The position numbers and the translations under genes are program-made. Of a DNA stretch of 64,000 bases, positions 32,350-44,589 are shown piece by piece; within the stretch, counting starts at the first letter, position 1, and the number at the start of each line of letters is the position of its first letter. Source of the DNA: Tenrec ecaudatus. Its lineage: Eukaryota > Chordata > Mammalia > Afrosoricida > Tenrecidae. Below the pieces are notes generated by a model. That model had not been told where the DNA came from, ran no database searches, and was given only the letters and a program-made list of their open reading frames with translations. Where the stretch lies: NCBI RefSeq assembly GCF_050624435.1, contig NC_134542.1:16053997-16117996 (forward strand). Reading direction: 5' to 3'.

Positions 32350-35339
32350 GGTTAACCATTTCAGTCACTCGGGGATTCATGCTTCTAACCGTAGTTACAG
32401 GGTCTTAGGCCTTGCTTCTTATGCCTTATGGAGATGTGAAGCTTGTGGTGGACTCAAAGAAAGACAGATGAACAATCAAGTTGGGCTGTCTAGTTATAAT
32501 CCTTCAACAGCCCCCCGCCCCATTTACTATGTTCCCATGTGTGAGGAGGAAGTGATATACGTAGAGGTGGAAATCAGAGTGATGGGATAAGGGATGGGGG
32601 CACCCAGTTGTGATATGGGCAGGGATCTTTCAGGAAATTTACAGCGCATTAATTTTATTGTTGTTCTTCTTTTTCAACCTATCTGCTATGTTTGACACTC
32701 TACCACATTATTAGTGTAATGGAAACAAATAAAAAGGCAAGACTCATAGTTACTACGCTGTTTTTGTATCTTCTGCTTCTCTCTCGACACCTCATTTCTC
32801 TATGTAAGAAAACTCCCAAGGCCTGTGGTCAGCTGTGGATGTGGCCTTTGAGCTGGTGACCGAGGCCGCTGGGAAACAGCGTCCTTAGATGCATGATTCT
32901 ACAGAGGGCTGGGCATTGCTGGTTATTCTCTTAGCGACGTTTTCAAAGGTCTCCCCAGCATCCATTCCCTCCTCCCTTCCACATAGAACATGGAGCCTAT
33001 TCACCTACGTAGCTCACTGCATGTAGCTGTGTGTTTTTTAGGAGCACTTGAACGGCGGGCCCCGTGTGAGTGGCATGAGTCTAAGCAAAATCATAGTCTT
33101 GTCTGTGGTGGTTTACAAAGATCACGTGACCTATGAGAGGGCATGTCCCAGCCGATTTCTGGGATATGTTCAATTCCAAGGGAAAGCCAAAAGAAGAGGG
33201 CCTTTCACCTCTTCCTGACGTCGCTGCTTCACTGCGTGGTGTTTGCTGCTCATTTGGACATCTCGCGTTCCACGCTAAGTGACATCTGGCATGTGGGCAG
33301 CAGGCAGGAGAGGGGTGCTCCTGGCACCAGGGGCTTGTTGGGTTATCCAACCCCAAAGTTTTATTCCACTTTGGACTTCCTCCAGGTGTGTGACACAGCA
33401 CATTTCATTTTCCTGAAACCGGGTTGAATTGGATCTGTCGCTTACGGCAAGCAGCATTCGCACTGACACATTGTCCTGAGTCCACTCCATCATAGCAGCC
33501 CCAGACCATGGAGCCAGGAAACATGCCCAGGTCTGTGCATTCCCCTTGAACACTGGCACACACAGGGCCATCATGGTAGCCCCTGTGTCTTTTGAGCCCT
33601 TCCAGCGCTACATTGAACACGATTCGGTCCAATGGCCAGTTTTCGTCGGCTCATTCTCAGAAGTCGATTGCTGGGTCTGTCTTCCCGGTGTGTCCCAGTC
33701 TGGAAGCTCTGCTGAACTTTGCTCATATTTGAAATAGTGCTGGCAGAGTTCCTAACACCATAGCAACGCATCATAAGCCACCCCAAGATGGCAGAATGGA
33801 AGGTGGGTGGCTCGCTGATGCCACTTGCTAGTATTGCCAAGGTGTCAAAGATCTCTGACAGCCCTTTATCCCACCATTGAGACCCGCTCATGGCGCCACA
33901 TGAGGAAATACCATCGTTAGAGCGCACCAGCCCTACGTGATTCTTGGTGACCCAGGCATGTTGGACTCAGACTGGATTCTCTAGGGTGCTCAATGGCTGA
34001 GTTTCAGGACAGAGATCACCAGACCTTTCCTGGGAAGTACGTGTTCGTGGACTCAGACCACCACTCTCTTGGTTCTCAGTTGAGTGCTTTACTTGCTCCT
34101 ACCACCCATGGGCTCCCAAGAGCTGTTCATCTGCTACTGTGCGGCTAGGTCCAATGCTCCCTTCTCAGGAGTTTGCCTGTTTTGGAAGCTGGTGGCACTT
34201 CGCTATTTTGAAGCTTGACATTAAAAGTATTTTCAGGCTTGTGGTTGGGGAGTAAGTGTGGAGAAGCCGAGTGACCGGCTAAATCATTTCTCAAGGTCAA
34301 TTTCATCTTGCAGATTTGTGGTTCGGTGGGTTCTCTTCATTGTTTTCTCCATATCGTCAAGTCTGTTACAGAACCGGGCACGGGAGGTACACAGGCCTTC
34401 TTCTGGGACCTGTAGGCACGTCGACGCGTTCTCAAAAAAGCACTGTTGCAGGCCTTTGGATCATTTGCCTTGTTTAGCTGACACACGCATTTGCACTCTG
34501 GAGGGAGAGAAGAGACAGACCTTTGCCTTTTCAAGGCATGTGGTGCCCATGCTTGCTAAGCCCCCAGTCTCAAGCTGTTTGAGACCAGCCCCTTGCAGCG
34601 GCTAGAACCCACTGGCCCCTATCCAGATGAGCGGACAGACTAAACAGAAAGGCATGACTTCTCTCCTTTTCTACTTCTGAAGAATTAATTGTCAAACCCC
34701 CTTTGTTCTCTTTCCCCTCATGGGCCCCGCAGGCAGAGGGCAGGGGGTAATATGTGCTGAGGCCCAACCAGGAGAGGTCACTGACCTGCGGCTCCTCGCA
34801 GTGATGGACTACTATTTTGAGAGAGCAGTGTTTGCAGCCCCTGTGGATGTTTCCTCATTGTCTGTCTGTCTGACAGGCAGGGTGCCACACTGGCTTCCCA
34901 TCCTCTTCTCCTACCACACTTCTTGAGATAACACCCCACCAACAAGATCTATAGCCACCCCCTCCATCTTTCCCCCCATTTGGCTGGCTCTTTCTCAGGC
35001 CGTGGGATGCTTTGTTCATCAGACCATGTACCACATGTACCCCCTTCACCGGAAACGTCTAGAAATCGCTGACCGACTTTGGTGGTATATTTAATTTTGT
35101 GCTTTTTGACCCAGATCTTGATTTGTTCATTTCCAGAGGGAACTTTGCTAGGCCCGCAAGGATCTCAATATGTAACATTTTCTCTGCCGTCCCCTCCCTT
35201 CAGGCTTTGTGGCTTCAGAGTTTTAATTTGCTGGCTGTCGGGCAGGAACTGTTACTAGATTCTGAACGTTTGAACCTAGCTGTCATCATGGAAGAGATGT
35301 CCAAGCCAAGAATGTCTTCATCTAGCGGGACACTGAGGT

Positions 35340-35340
<1 letters not shown>
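32350..35340. other. Non-coding, no recognised gene
   Basis: About 3 kb with several overlapping open frames of up to 118 codons (for example 33571-33927, -) that show no domain or family likeness. It lacks the lineage-specific SINEs and LINEs and has higher GC than its surroundings near 33.1-34.8 kb. Confidence 0.45.

Positions 35341-35342
<2 letters not shown>

Positions 35343-35381
<39 letters not shown>
35343..35381. repeat. (TG)n microsatellite
   Basis: About 19 uninterrupted TG units. Confidence 0.97.
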
Positions 35382-35384
35382 CAG

Positions 35385-36765
35385 GAGTCGTGGGAAAAGG
35401 ATAGTGAAACAGATGACGAGCAAGCACATCGCCTCTAGAACCTTCACGGTGGTTTCTAGAAGTTAATCTTTTTTCTTTTTTTTAAATCATGAGATATGAA
35501 ATAATGTCCTTCCAAATAATAGATCCATTTAGGCCCGAAGACGATCCTGTTTCCCACACTATGAAACGCTAAGCGATGCTGCTGGTCACGTGGCTTTAGA
35601 CATCTCTCTCAAGGACGAGTGCGTGGGACTGGAATTGAGTGGGCGCAGCTTCCCTAGTGCAAAGCTGCGAAGGTGCAGAACTCGGGTGTCTGCAAGTCAT
35701 TTTCCCAGTGTATTTTCTCATGACGTTCTCCAGGTCCTCGGAGACTCAGTGCTCCAGCCCTCCTCAAAGCCAGTGTTTGGACCACTGAAGAGTCTGTAGT
35801 CCTCAGCGCTGGTGCAGAGGTTCTGTTAAGATAAGCGGTGGTGGGCTCTTTCCGTAAAGGGCCAGAGAGTAAAGATTTTAGGCTTGTAGACCAAGAGGCA
35901 ACATGGAGAAGAAGTGACATTGTCTTTTCCGACTCATGGTGACCTTATGCTGAACAAACCAAAATGGTCCTGGTCTTATGCCAAGGAAGAGAAATGCTTC
36001 CATAAATATTTTTATTAAAAAGTAATAATAATAAAGTATAACTTTTTCCAAATGGATCTACTAATAAAAATGAAATATATATAATTTTGGAGACAAGGTT
36101 GAGCCTAATTGGAGTTCAAGATTAGTGTCCCAGATCTCCACATCAATGGCATCTTCCATTTAAAACCATCCTTAACTGGTGGGTCACCTACAACAAGGAA
36201 CGCTATAGTCCTTCATGGTCCCTCAGGATGGTCCGTCAGGATGGTCACGGTGCTATGAAAATCCATCTTGGGCACCCTTCTCTGGGCATTGTGGCTGGAT
36301 CATTTCTGCTATCTAAGGAGGAGTAGCCTAAGTAAAAAACCATAAAACACACACAAGCAACCAAACACCACCTCCCCCACCTCCACCGCCAACTATGGAT
36401 ACAAGAAAAATCCGTGGCAATTTATTTCCAAATAAAATATTAATTTAGAAAACATGGAGCTTTCTGCATCTGCTCACAACAAAGCACTCTAGCGTTTAGT
36501 GAGTGGATTAATCCTCGCCTGCCTTTTTGCAAGGGTGAGCCCTTCTAGATAACACAGCCACGCTCAGCGCATGATGTGTCTCCTGCATGGCCGGTGCTGG
36601 GGACACAATGGGAGGGAGGGAGTCAGGCTCCCGCCACATGAGCTTGCTCATATTTAAGCAGACTACTTAACATGCGGTAATGCCCTGGGCTCAGCACTCC
36701 ATTCTCATTCCCATATCCAGTTCTGTGCTCCTTCAAGCTCCATGTGTATTCTCAGTTTTACAGAT
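35385..36765. other. Non-coding, no recognised gene
   Basis: Contains a short direct repeat near 36216-36243 (two copies of GG/CG TCAGGATGGTC). Bases 35910-36000 may be a decayed SINE or RTE end (GACTCATGGTGACCTTATGC). Confidence 0.45.
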
Positions 36766-36769
36766 GTCC

Positions 36770-36960
36770 TTGTGAGTTGCCGTCAAGTGGATACGTGCTC
36801 CTGGTGACCTCAAGTGGGCACAGTAGAACTGCTCCATAGGGTTCATGGCTGTAATCTTTCAAAAGGAGACCACCAGGTCTGCCTTCCAAGGTGCCTCTGG
36901 ATGCTTTGAACCTGCAAACTTTCAGTTAGTCGTTCAGCACGTAACTGATAGTTTGTCCCA
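36770..36960 (-). mobile_element. AfroSINE
   Basis: GAGTTGCCGTCAAGTGGATA, AGTAGAACTGCTCCATAGGG and GATGCTTTGAACCTGCAAAC in minus-strand order. Confidence 0.8.
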
Positions 36961-36984
36961 CCCAGTAACTTCTAGGACACATTT

Positions 36985-37215
36985 TAGAGTAATAGTTAAT
37001 GATAATTGTGCACTTATCACAAGCAAGATTCAGGGCTAAGTATTTTGCATGAATTGTATCATTGAACCCCAATTCTAATGTGATCGGTACTAGAATAATC
37101 TCATCTAAGACATGTGAAAATTGAGGGCCAAAGATTTTGACCAGAGTTGTTCAGCTGATAGACCTGGGATTCAAACACAGGCAGTTGGAGCTCCAGCATC
37201 CGGGCTCTTAGATAA
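36985..37215 (+). mobile_element. MIR ancient SINE
   Basis: Nearly complete MIR pattern: TTATCACAAGCAAGATTCAG, GCTAAGTATTTTGCATGAAT, GTACTAGAATAATCTCATCT, then CTGGGATTCAAACACAGGCA and TCCGGGCTCTTAGA. Confidence 0.8.
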
Positions 37216-38075
37216 TGTTTTTTCAGTTGTTGAAAGATTACAAACATATCACCCATCTGTCAGTTTGTTATATGGTGGTGACTTGTGGGTTGTTGCAACC
37301 AGTATTTAAAATACTAGCAAAATTATCCACACATTTATTTTTTTTAAATCATTTTATTGGGGCTTCCACACATTTCAATGGAGCTTCCAGACTAAGACAG
37401 ACTAGGAAGAAGCACCTGATGACATATATATATATACTATACACTAATGATTATCTTTTGCCTAACATGAGAACATTTTTTGACATAGTGCTTGGAGATG
37501 AACCTCTTAATTTGAATGGACTCAAAACATCACCAGAGAACCAGAGAAGAGGCGCCTCCTTAGAGTAGATTCCACCAAAACTTTGGGGACCTTTATTTGC
37601 TGATGTGGCATGACTCAAAATGAGAAAAATAGCTGCAAATATCCATAAGTCATCAGAACTTCGAATGGACACAGTATGACTGAAAGAAAACTGGTAGTTG
37701 TTCCACGTGAAATGGACAACTTGAAGATCAATATCCTGGCATTTGTGAGCTCAAATGGACTGGTGTTGCCCATTCGAATCTGGCCTACTCTGCTGGGAAT
37801 GACAAATTATCGAGCACCAGCATTGCATTCACTGTGAAAGACAACATTTCAAGATCTATCCTGGAACATGACAGTCATTGATAGGATAATATCTATATGC
37901 TTACAAGGAAGACCAGTTCAATAAGATCATTCAAATTTAGGCAGTAACCACTAATGTCAAAGATGAAGAAATCAAAGTTTTTAACCAACTTAAGTAGCCT
38001 GAAATTGATAAAACATGCAGTCAAGAGGCCTTGATAATGACTGGTGATTGAAATGCAAAAGTTTTGAACAAAGGA

Positions 38076-38500
38076 TTGGTGGTGGTGGTGGTAGGTGCCA
38101 TTGAGTAGGTTCCAGCCCATAGTGACCCTGAGACAACTGAAGGAAACCCTGCCTGGTCCTGCACGTTCCTCACAGTTGTTACCTGAGCCCATGGTTACAG
38201 CAACTGTGTCCATCCAGCATGCTGAGGACCTTCCTCTTTTATGCTGCCCTTCCACTTTACCAAACACGATGCCCTTCTCCAGGGACTGGTCTCTCCTGAC
38301 ATGTCAAACGTATGTGAGATGAAGCCTTGCTATGATTTTCTCTAAGGAGCACTCTGGCTGTACTTCCAAGACAGATCAATGTGACTTTGAGGACTAAAGT
38401 GTCACTGACCCACGCCACGGTGTTTTTAGTGGCCTCATGTACATGTGAAAGTTGGAGAGTGAAAAAGGAAGACTGAGGAAGCATCGGTGCAATTGAAAAA
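38076..38500 (-). mobile_element. RTE 3' fragment with 5' inversion (twin priming)
   Basis: Bases 38083-38378 are the RTE 3' end on the minus strand (GGTAGGTGCCATTGAGTAGG start, CTGTACTTCCAAGACAGAT end). At 38379 orientation flips: TGTGACTTTGAGGACTAAAG to GAGGAAGCATCGGTGCAATT is the next upstream RTE region on the plus strand. About 65 bases of the consensus between the two parts are missing. Flanks AACAAAGGA and AAAAAAGGA look like the target duplication in the host RTE. Confidence 0.85.
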
Positions 38501-38605
38501 AGGACTATTAGTTGGACAAGAGGGCCTTGGTGATACAAATGATACCAGAGAGCACATGATAGAATTTTGGAAGGCTGGTGACTTATTCATTGGTAATATC
38601 TTTTT

Positions 38606-39703
38606 TTATTTTCAAAACACCTGTTTTCTTCTTTTTAAAAATCATTTTGTTGGGAGCTCTTACAGCTCTTATCACCATCCATCCATCCATCCATCCATCC
38701 ATCCATTCATTGTGTCAAGCACATTTGTACATATGTTACCATCATCATTTTCTTTCTACTTAAGCCCTTGGTATCAGCTCCTCATTTCCCCCCTCCCTCC
38801 CCTCCCCTCTCTCCCTCATGAAACCTTAACAATTTATAAATTATTATTTTTTTCATGTCTTACGCTGACCTCTGTCTCCCTTCACCCACTTTTAGGTTGT
38901 TTGTCCTCGTGGGGGCATGTTATATGCCGATCATTGTGATTGGTTCCCCCTATCTCCCCCTGCCTTTCCCCTACCCTCCTGGTATCATTGCTCTCGGTCC
39001 TGAGGGGTTTATCTGTCCTGGACTCCCTGTGTTGTGAGCTCTTATCTGTACCAGTGTACATGCTCTGGTGTGGCTGGATTTGTAAGGTAGAATTGGGGTC
39101 ATGATAGTTGGCGTGAGGGAGGTGGGAAGGAAGCATTAAAGAATTAGAAGAAAGTTGTATATTTCGTCAGTGCTATGCTGCATCCTGACTGGCTCGTCTC
39201 TTCCTTGTGATCCTTCACTGAGGGGATGTCCAATTGTTTACATGTGGGCTTTGGTCTCCACTCTGCGCTCCCCCTCATTCACATTGGTATGATTTTTTGT
39301 TCTGGGGTCTTTGATGCCCATCGACACCTCATGATCACACAGACTGGTGTGCTTCTTCCATGTGGGCTTTGTTGCTTCTCAGCTACATGGCTGCTTGGGT
39401 AGCCAGGCACCATCAACTTTCATCACCACATTTGCTTATGCATCCATTGTGTCTTCAGTGGTCGTGTTGGGAAGGTGAGCATCACAGAATGCCAGGTTAT
39501 TAGAACAAAGTGTTCTTGCATTGAGGGAGTACTTGAGTACAAGCCCAATGTCCACCTGACTTTAATACTTAACATATAAATATATGTACGTAGATCTATT
39601 TCCCTACCATTATATGTAAATATATTTATATATATATATACTTGCCTGTATCTAGACCTCTATAAATGTCTTTTGCCTCCCAGTTCTTTCTTTTATTTCC
39701 TTA
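38606..39703 (-). mobile_element. L1 3' end, 1.1 kb, 13-bp target duplication
   Basis: Long L1 3' UTR copy on the minus strand. GTAATATCTTTTT is repeated at 38593-38605 and 39704-39716, a perfect 13-bp duplication of host RTE sequence. It includes GGGTCTTTGATGCCCATCGA and CTGGTGTGCTTCTTCCATGT, the upstream 3' UTR also seen at 57.1-57.3 kb on plus. Confidence 0.92.
38675..38707. repeat. (CCAT)n expansion in the L1 tail
   Basis: Seven to eight CCAT/ATCC units where other L1 tail copies have a single CACAATCCAT sequence, so the tract expanded after insertion. Confidence 0.9.
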
Positions 39704-40029
39704 GTAATATCTTTTTGCAACAACATAAATGAGGACTCTCCATGTGGATCTCGTCAGATGGTATACACAGCAATCACACTGACTGCATCTGTGGGAAGAG
39801 ATGAAGGAAAAGTCCAATGTCTTCAGTGAGAACAAGGTTAGAGGATCACTATGGAACAGACTATCAATTCCAAGTCCAAGTAGAAGCTGAAGAAAATGAA
39901 AACAAGTTTATACATGCCAAAGTTTGACCTTGGATATAGCCACCCGAATTTAGAGACTACAAGAATAGATTTGAAATATTGGACTCCAATGAGTGAAGAA
40001 CAAGAAAGCATGCATAAAGAAAGAAACCA

Positions 40030-40110
40030 TGTGCTTTACACAATTGATGTATGTATGGATTGTGATAAGAGCTGTATGAGACCCAATGAAATGATTAAAT
40101 AAAGAAAAGA
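40030..40110 (+). mobile_element. Very short L1 tail
   Basis: GTGCTTTACACAATTGATGT and GTATGGATTGTGATAAGAGC, then an AAAGAAAAGAAAAG tail. An 80-base 5'-truncated insertion in the RTE. Confidence 0.85.
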
Positions 40111-42064
40111 AAAGAAAAGTGATATGCCCTCTGGGCATTTATTAACAGATTTGATGGAACTTCGTAACACGTCCTGATAAACAGCTCAACCCTGAACATT
40201 GCTCACCTGCATGACAGCTTGTTAATTCTTTAATAAATCTTTTTATCATTAAAAAATAGAGGGAAAAAAGACTCAAGTGAATGTCAGAAGAGATTCTAAA
40301 ATTTGCTCCTGAATGGAGAGTGGCTAACATAAAAGGAAAAAAATTATGATGAATTAAAAGATTTGAGCAGAAGATTTCAAAGGGTGGCTTGAGTCAAGTA
40401 TCATAAAAAATGTGCCAAGATCTGGAACTATAAAACTAAGAAGGAAGAATATGCTTGGCATTTCTCAAGCTTAAAGAACTGAAGATAAAATTCAAACCTA
40501 GGGCTGAAGTATTGGAGGATTCCATGGGCAAGATATTGAACTATGCAGGGAGGATCAAAAGGCAATGAAACGAATACACAGTCACTGTATTGAAAGGAAT
40601 TGATCGACATTCAATTATTTCAGGAAGTAGCATTTAATAAAAAGTCAATGATTTTGAAGAAGTTCAAGATGTGCTGAAAGCATTAGTAAAACAGAACCCC
40701 AGGAATTGGCAGAATCCCAGTAAATAGATGCAAAGGTGAGAGTACTCATATTGTATGCCAAGAAATCTAGTGTGGTCAACTGACTGAAAGAGATCAATAT
40801 TTGTTCCCATTCCCACCCCCACCCCAAAGATGGTACAACAGAATGTGGAAATTATCTAATGATATTTTTAATAGCACAACGAAGTAAAATTGTGTTTTAA
40901 ATAATTCAAAAGCAATTGCAGCAGCATATCAACGGTTAACTGCTAGAAAACTCATCTCGATTCAAAAGAGGGAGTGAAACAAGGGTTATAATTGTTGATG
41001 TAAAATGGATCTTAGCTGAAAGCAGAGGCATCAGAAAAATGTTTACTTTGTTTTATTGACTATGCAAAGGCATTCAACTGACTGTGTGGCTCATAAAAAT
41101 ATATAGGTAGAAATATGAAGAACGGGCACTTCGAAATACCTACTTGGGCTCCTGAGGATTCTGTGCACAGACCAAGAGATATTCTTGAGCAGAGCAAGGA
41201 GATGTTGACTGGCTACCATTATAAACAGTGTGTGTGAGGGTTGTATTCTTTCCCTATAATTATTTAATCTCTATGTTGAGCAAATACAATGTAAAATGGA
41301 CTGTATGAAGTAGAATGGGGTATCAGGATTGGAGGAAGACTCATTAACAACAATATACAACTGACATAACCTTACTTACTGAAAGGACAGAAGACTTGAA
41401 GCATTTACCGAGGAAGATATAAAATAGAGCCTTCAACAGATTACACCTCAGCAGAAAGAAAACTGAAATCCTTATACTTGGACCAAGAAGCAACATCATG
41501 ATAAACAGAGAAAACAAAATCAAATTTGTCAAGGACTTAATTTTACTTGGATCTACAATCATCGCCCATGGTTGTAGTTGTGGAGAAATCAAGCAATAGA
41601 TTGCATAGCCGCTGCAAAAAGTCTCTTGGAAGTGTTCAAAAGCAAAGATGTCACTTTGAGGATCCAGCTGCCCCCGCCAATTCAAGGCATCCACTCCTAT
41701 GCATGTAAAAGGTGCACAAGACTGAGGAAGAGCTTAAGAAGGGACACCTTTGAATGCTGGTGTTGGGAGAAGATAGTGAATACCCCCTGAACTGCTGCGA
41801 GAAGGGAGTACTCTGCCTTGAAGGAAGCCCAGTAAGGAAGTTCCTTAGAAGTGAAAACGATGTGAGCTTTGTCTCGCTTATGTTGGACGTGCTATCAGGA
41901 CATACTAGTCCCCGGAGAAAGGCATCATGCTTGGCGAAGTAGAGAATAAGCAAAACAGAGGATGACCTCCCATTATACAGATGGACACTCAAGGGCTGGA
42001 ACATAGCAACCGTTGTGAAGATGGCACTGGACAGGCAGCATTTCATTCTCTTGTGCTTGGGGGC

Positions 42065-42066
<2 letters not shown>

Positions 42067-42106
<40 letters not shown>
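42067..42106. repeat. (TG)n microsatellite at RTE 3' end
   Basis: About 20 TG units at the terminus of the RTE copy. Confidence 0.95.
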
Positions 42107-42124
42107 CAGCATCTAATACTAGAA

Positions 42125-42205
42125 AGAGTACGCCGCTTGCCCAAGATAACAGATCGTCAATGGCAAAAGTAGTGTTTGAACTTCAGGAGTCTGACTCCAG
42201 AAGAA
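42125..42205 (+). mobile_element. MIR 3' fragment
   Basis: CGCTTGCCCAAGATAACAGA, then GTGTTTGAACTTCAGGAGTC and TGACTCCAG, the MIR 3' order. Confidence 0.7.
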
Positions 42206-42404
42206 CATGGTTAAATCCCCGAATCTTATCGAAGACCACCAAGTTTGGGATCGCCACTGGCTTGCTTCTTCACTCCTGCGTGAGCTGGTCACAAGGAAAA
42301 GTGAGGTGAGTTCTCCAGGAATTAAACCCAGGAGGAAGGGAAGGCCGAGTCAGGTTTCAACAGCGGGAGAGAAGTCACACAGGAAGTGGACTGCCCCTGT
42401 GGAA

Positions 42405-42525
42405 AGAACTCGAACTTTGGAGTCCGGAGGCTTGTGCCTGACCTGCTTATTTCCTGGTTGACCTTGAGCAAATCACTTAACCTCTTTAATCCTTGATTTC
42501 CTTATCTGTAAAAAGGAGTAAAAAA
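42405..42525 (-). mobile_element. MIR fragment
   Basis: Minus-strand MIR: GACCTTGAGCAAATCACTTA, then ACCTCTTTAATCCTTGATTT and CCTTATCTGTAAAAAGG on plus. Confidence 0.75.
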
Positions 42526-42529
42526 ACAA

Positions 42530-43582
42530 ACCCAAAAAACAAAAGAAGACCAAACCGAACAATGCCCTCCCCACGCTCCCTGCCCACTTCAACTCCCTGT
42601 AGAAGATTTAGTGAGACCTTGTTTAAAACATTCTTGTTCTAACAAGCACTCTATACATGGCAACTGTAGCCATGGATGTCCTAACACCCATAGAAAATCT
42701 TTGATTCTGGGCGATAGAAATGATCGGAAAATCCACATTCTACTTTAATTTCGTTTACACATTTAAAGGCCTGCAAAAAAAAAAAAAAAGCACCCCTCCC
42801 TACCTTTGAATTTCCTTCCAATTTCAAAACGCAGGGGCCACACAATTTTCTCTGAGCAGAACTGCTGTGGTAAAAATGCAGATATGACTCCATCATCATC
42901 ATCTTAAACCCGGGCTGATGTACTGATTAAAGGCAAATGGCAGGGTGAATGGAAAGATACTTTAACTACTATATCTAATTACAAAGAAGAACATGTTACT
43001 TACAAAAATTTGAATGTGTTCTATAATAAAAAACAAGGGCAATTAACAATCAAACAAGCAACTGCTTTCTTGACAGGCAGATGACACAGAGCAGGACCAA
43101 GAAAATGTAAAAAAGCTTTGGCTCGCCTGGGAAAGCTGAGATGCTCCTTGAAATTGGAAGGTAAGATCCAAGGAGCATATGACTTTGTGGTCAGAAGAGC
43201 AGCGAGGGGCTCAGGAAGCAGCTGAATTGCTATGCTTGGTTCTGTATTATTGAAGTTAAATCCCATTTCTCTTCTAAAAGGGGGCAGGGAAGCGCATGTA
43301 TTTGCAAGTTCTCGGAACACTTGACATGACAGACTAGTCCTTATTTCTGCAGTCCATATTGCAATCTGTACATTTAAAAACTTCATTAGTCTTTAGATAC
43401 TTCGTTTTACATGCAGAATTTCATAGTCTGGCCTTCTGACCATCCCAGAGGGATTTGTGTGCTTTAAGAAGTTAATATCCATAAATGACCGTGCGCTCTA
43501 GGGAGGAAGAGTCCTAGGAAGGTTGAATTCTCCCTATTAAAGCAAATTCTTCCCTCTTACAGGCGGGAGTGAACAATGGCTT

Positions 43583-43584
<2 letters not shown>
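42530..43584. other. Non-coding, no recognised gene
   Basis: AT-rich, with a poly-A run at 42775-42789. The 121-codon frame at 43021-43386 (-) has no family match. Confidence 0.5.

Positions 43585-43616
<32 letters not shown>
43585..43616. repeat. (TC)n microsatellite
   Basis: About 15 uninterrupted TC units. Confidence 0.97.
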
Positions 43617-43618
<2 letters not shown>

Positions 43619-43764
43619 GGTTATTTCCCCAACAAGTCTTTGTGTAAGGAGTTGAGCACGGGCCAGTGGACTGCTGACTTTATCAACCAAGGGCAGCCTT
43701 TGAGATCCAGGAGCAGGAGGGGCGTCTCAGGTGACTCAGGCAGGCATGAGCTTCTTGGCTAGAG

Positions 43765-43945
43765 ACCCGATGTGCAAACTGCACGGCATCTAAGAATCAC
43801 CTAGAGTGCTTGATAAAACGGCAGAACCCTGGGCCACATCTCCACATTGTTGGCATCCCTACTCTGGGGTTAAAGCCAGGACTTTTCATTTTAACGGGCA
43901 CTCTAGTTGACCCAGAAGTAGGTGGTTTATAGAGTGCATTCTAAG
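43765..43945. mobile_element. MER5A-like ancient hAT element
   Basis: AAGAATCACCTAGAGTGCTT, CCCTGGGCCACATCTCCACA and CATTTTAACGGGCACTCTAG follow the MER5A (hAT-Charlie) order. Confidence 0.65.
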
Positions 43946-44466
43946 AAACAGCCCTCTGGAGAGTGTTAACCTCACAGTTATGTTTTCTACCTGAAACCTC
44001 CATTAAAAAACATTGGCATATGTTTACATATTTAGAAATGCAAGTGTATGAGCATATCAATATTTATTTGTTCACATGTCTATGCTCCCAGGTAAGCCAA
44101 TGTGCTTATGATGTGTAAACATGCACTTTGATACTTTTCTAAACTTATTTGTAGGCAATATACGTGACTGAATTAGATCTATTGTATATGAGTTGTAAAT
44201 AAATATGTATTTGTGTAAGTACACCATATATTTACTAATACTATACACACACCTGTCCAGTACACTTTAGAACCCATGGAAGAAGGGAAGTCACATGTGT
44301 TAGCAGGCCCTCAGGTAGAAGCATACTGTTTTAGAAATGTTCAACCTGGATGCTCCTCTTCATCCCTTAAGCTGTTTTGCTGCTGTTCAGATCTTCTTAA
44401 AATACCTTGTTTACTGTGAAGGGTATTGTCCCAAGAGCTCCGTTGTTCTGATAATGTAGGTTAAAG

Positions 44467-44585
44467 TACCGTATACACTCGAGGATAAGCCGAGTTTTTC
44501 CGGCACATTTTTAATGAAGTTTTTGCGGTGAAATTAAGTGCCTTGGCAGATATTCGGGTCGGCTTATAATCAAGTACATATAGTA
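44467..44585. mobile_element. Small TIR element (MITE)
   Basis: The 119-base unit opens TACCGTATACACTCGAGG...AAGCCGA and closes with its inverted form (TCGGCTTATAATCAAG...), arms about 27 bases with roughly 70 percent match, TA at both edges. The centre has GGTGAAATTAAGTGCC. It looks like a TA-target non-autonomous DNA transposon; I recognise the sequence pattern but not a secure family name. Confidence 0.7.
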
Positions 44586-44589
44586 TATT

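Larger units (their letters stand above)
37395..42066 (+). mobile_element. RTE LINE (BovB-related), near complete but interrupted
   Basis: Endonuclease plus reverse transcriptase RTE element. Upstream part and endonuclease region: 37395-38075 (TTTCAAGATCTATCCTGGAA, ACAAGGAAGACCAGTTCAAT), continuing 38505-38592 and 39717-40020. RT region: 40230-41560, with a C-V-R/E-GCILSP-like block near 41230-41270 and FVKDLILLGSTI near 41525. The C-terminal block (KSLLEVFKSKDVTLR, then TFECWCWEKIVN) is at 41617-41790, and the 3' end runs to a TG repeat at 42067. The YADD catalytic site near 41350 is destroyed and many stops are present, so the copy is dead. Interruptions: an inverted RTE piece (38076-38500), an L1 3' end (38606-39703) and a short L1 tail (40030-40110). 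Confidence 0.88.

Noticed and set aside
33571-33927. 118-codon open frame (-) with overlapping neighbours
   Set aside because: No motif, no coding signature, no splice or poly(A) context that supports a gene.
38487-38939. 150-codon open frame (+)
   Set aside because: Joins RTE and antisense L1 tail sequence, including the CCAT repeat.
41651-42112. 153-codon open frame (-)
   Set aside because: Antisense to the RTE 3' end and starting in the TG microsatellite.
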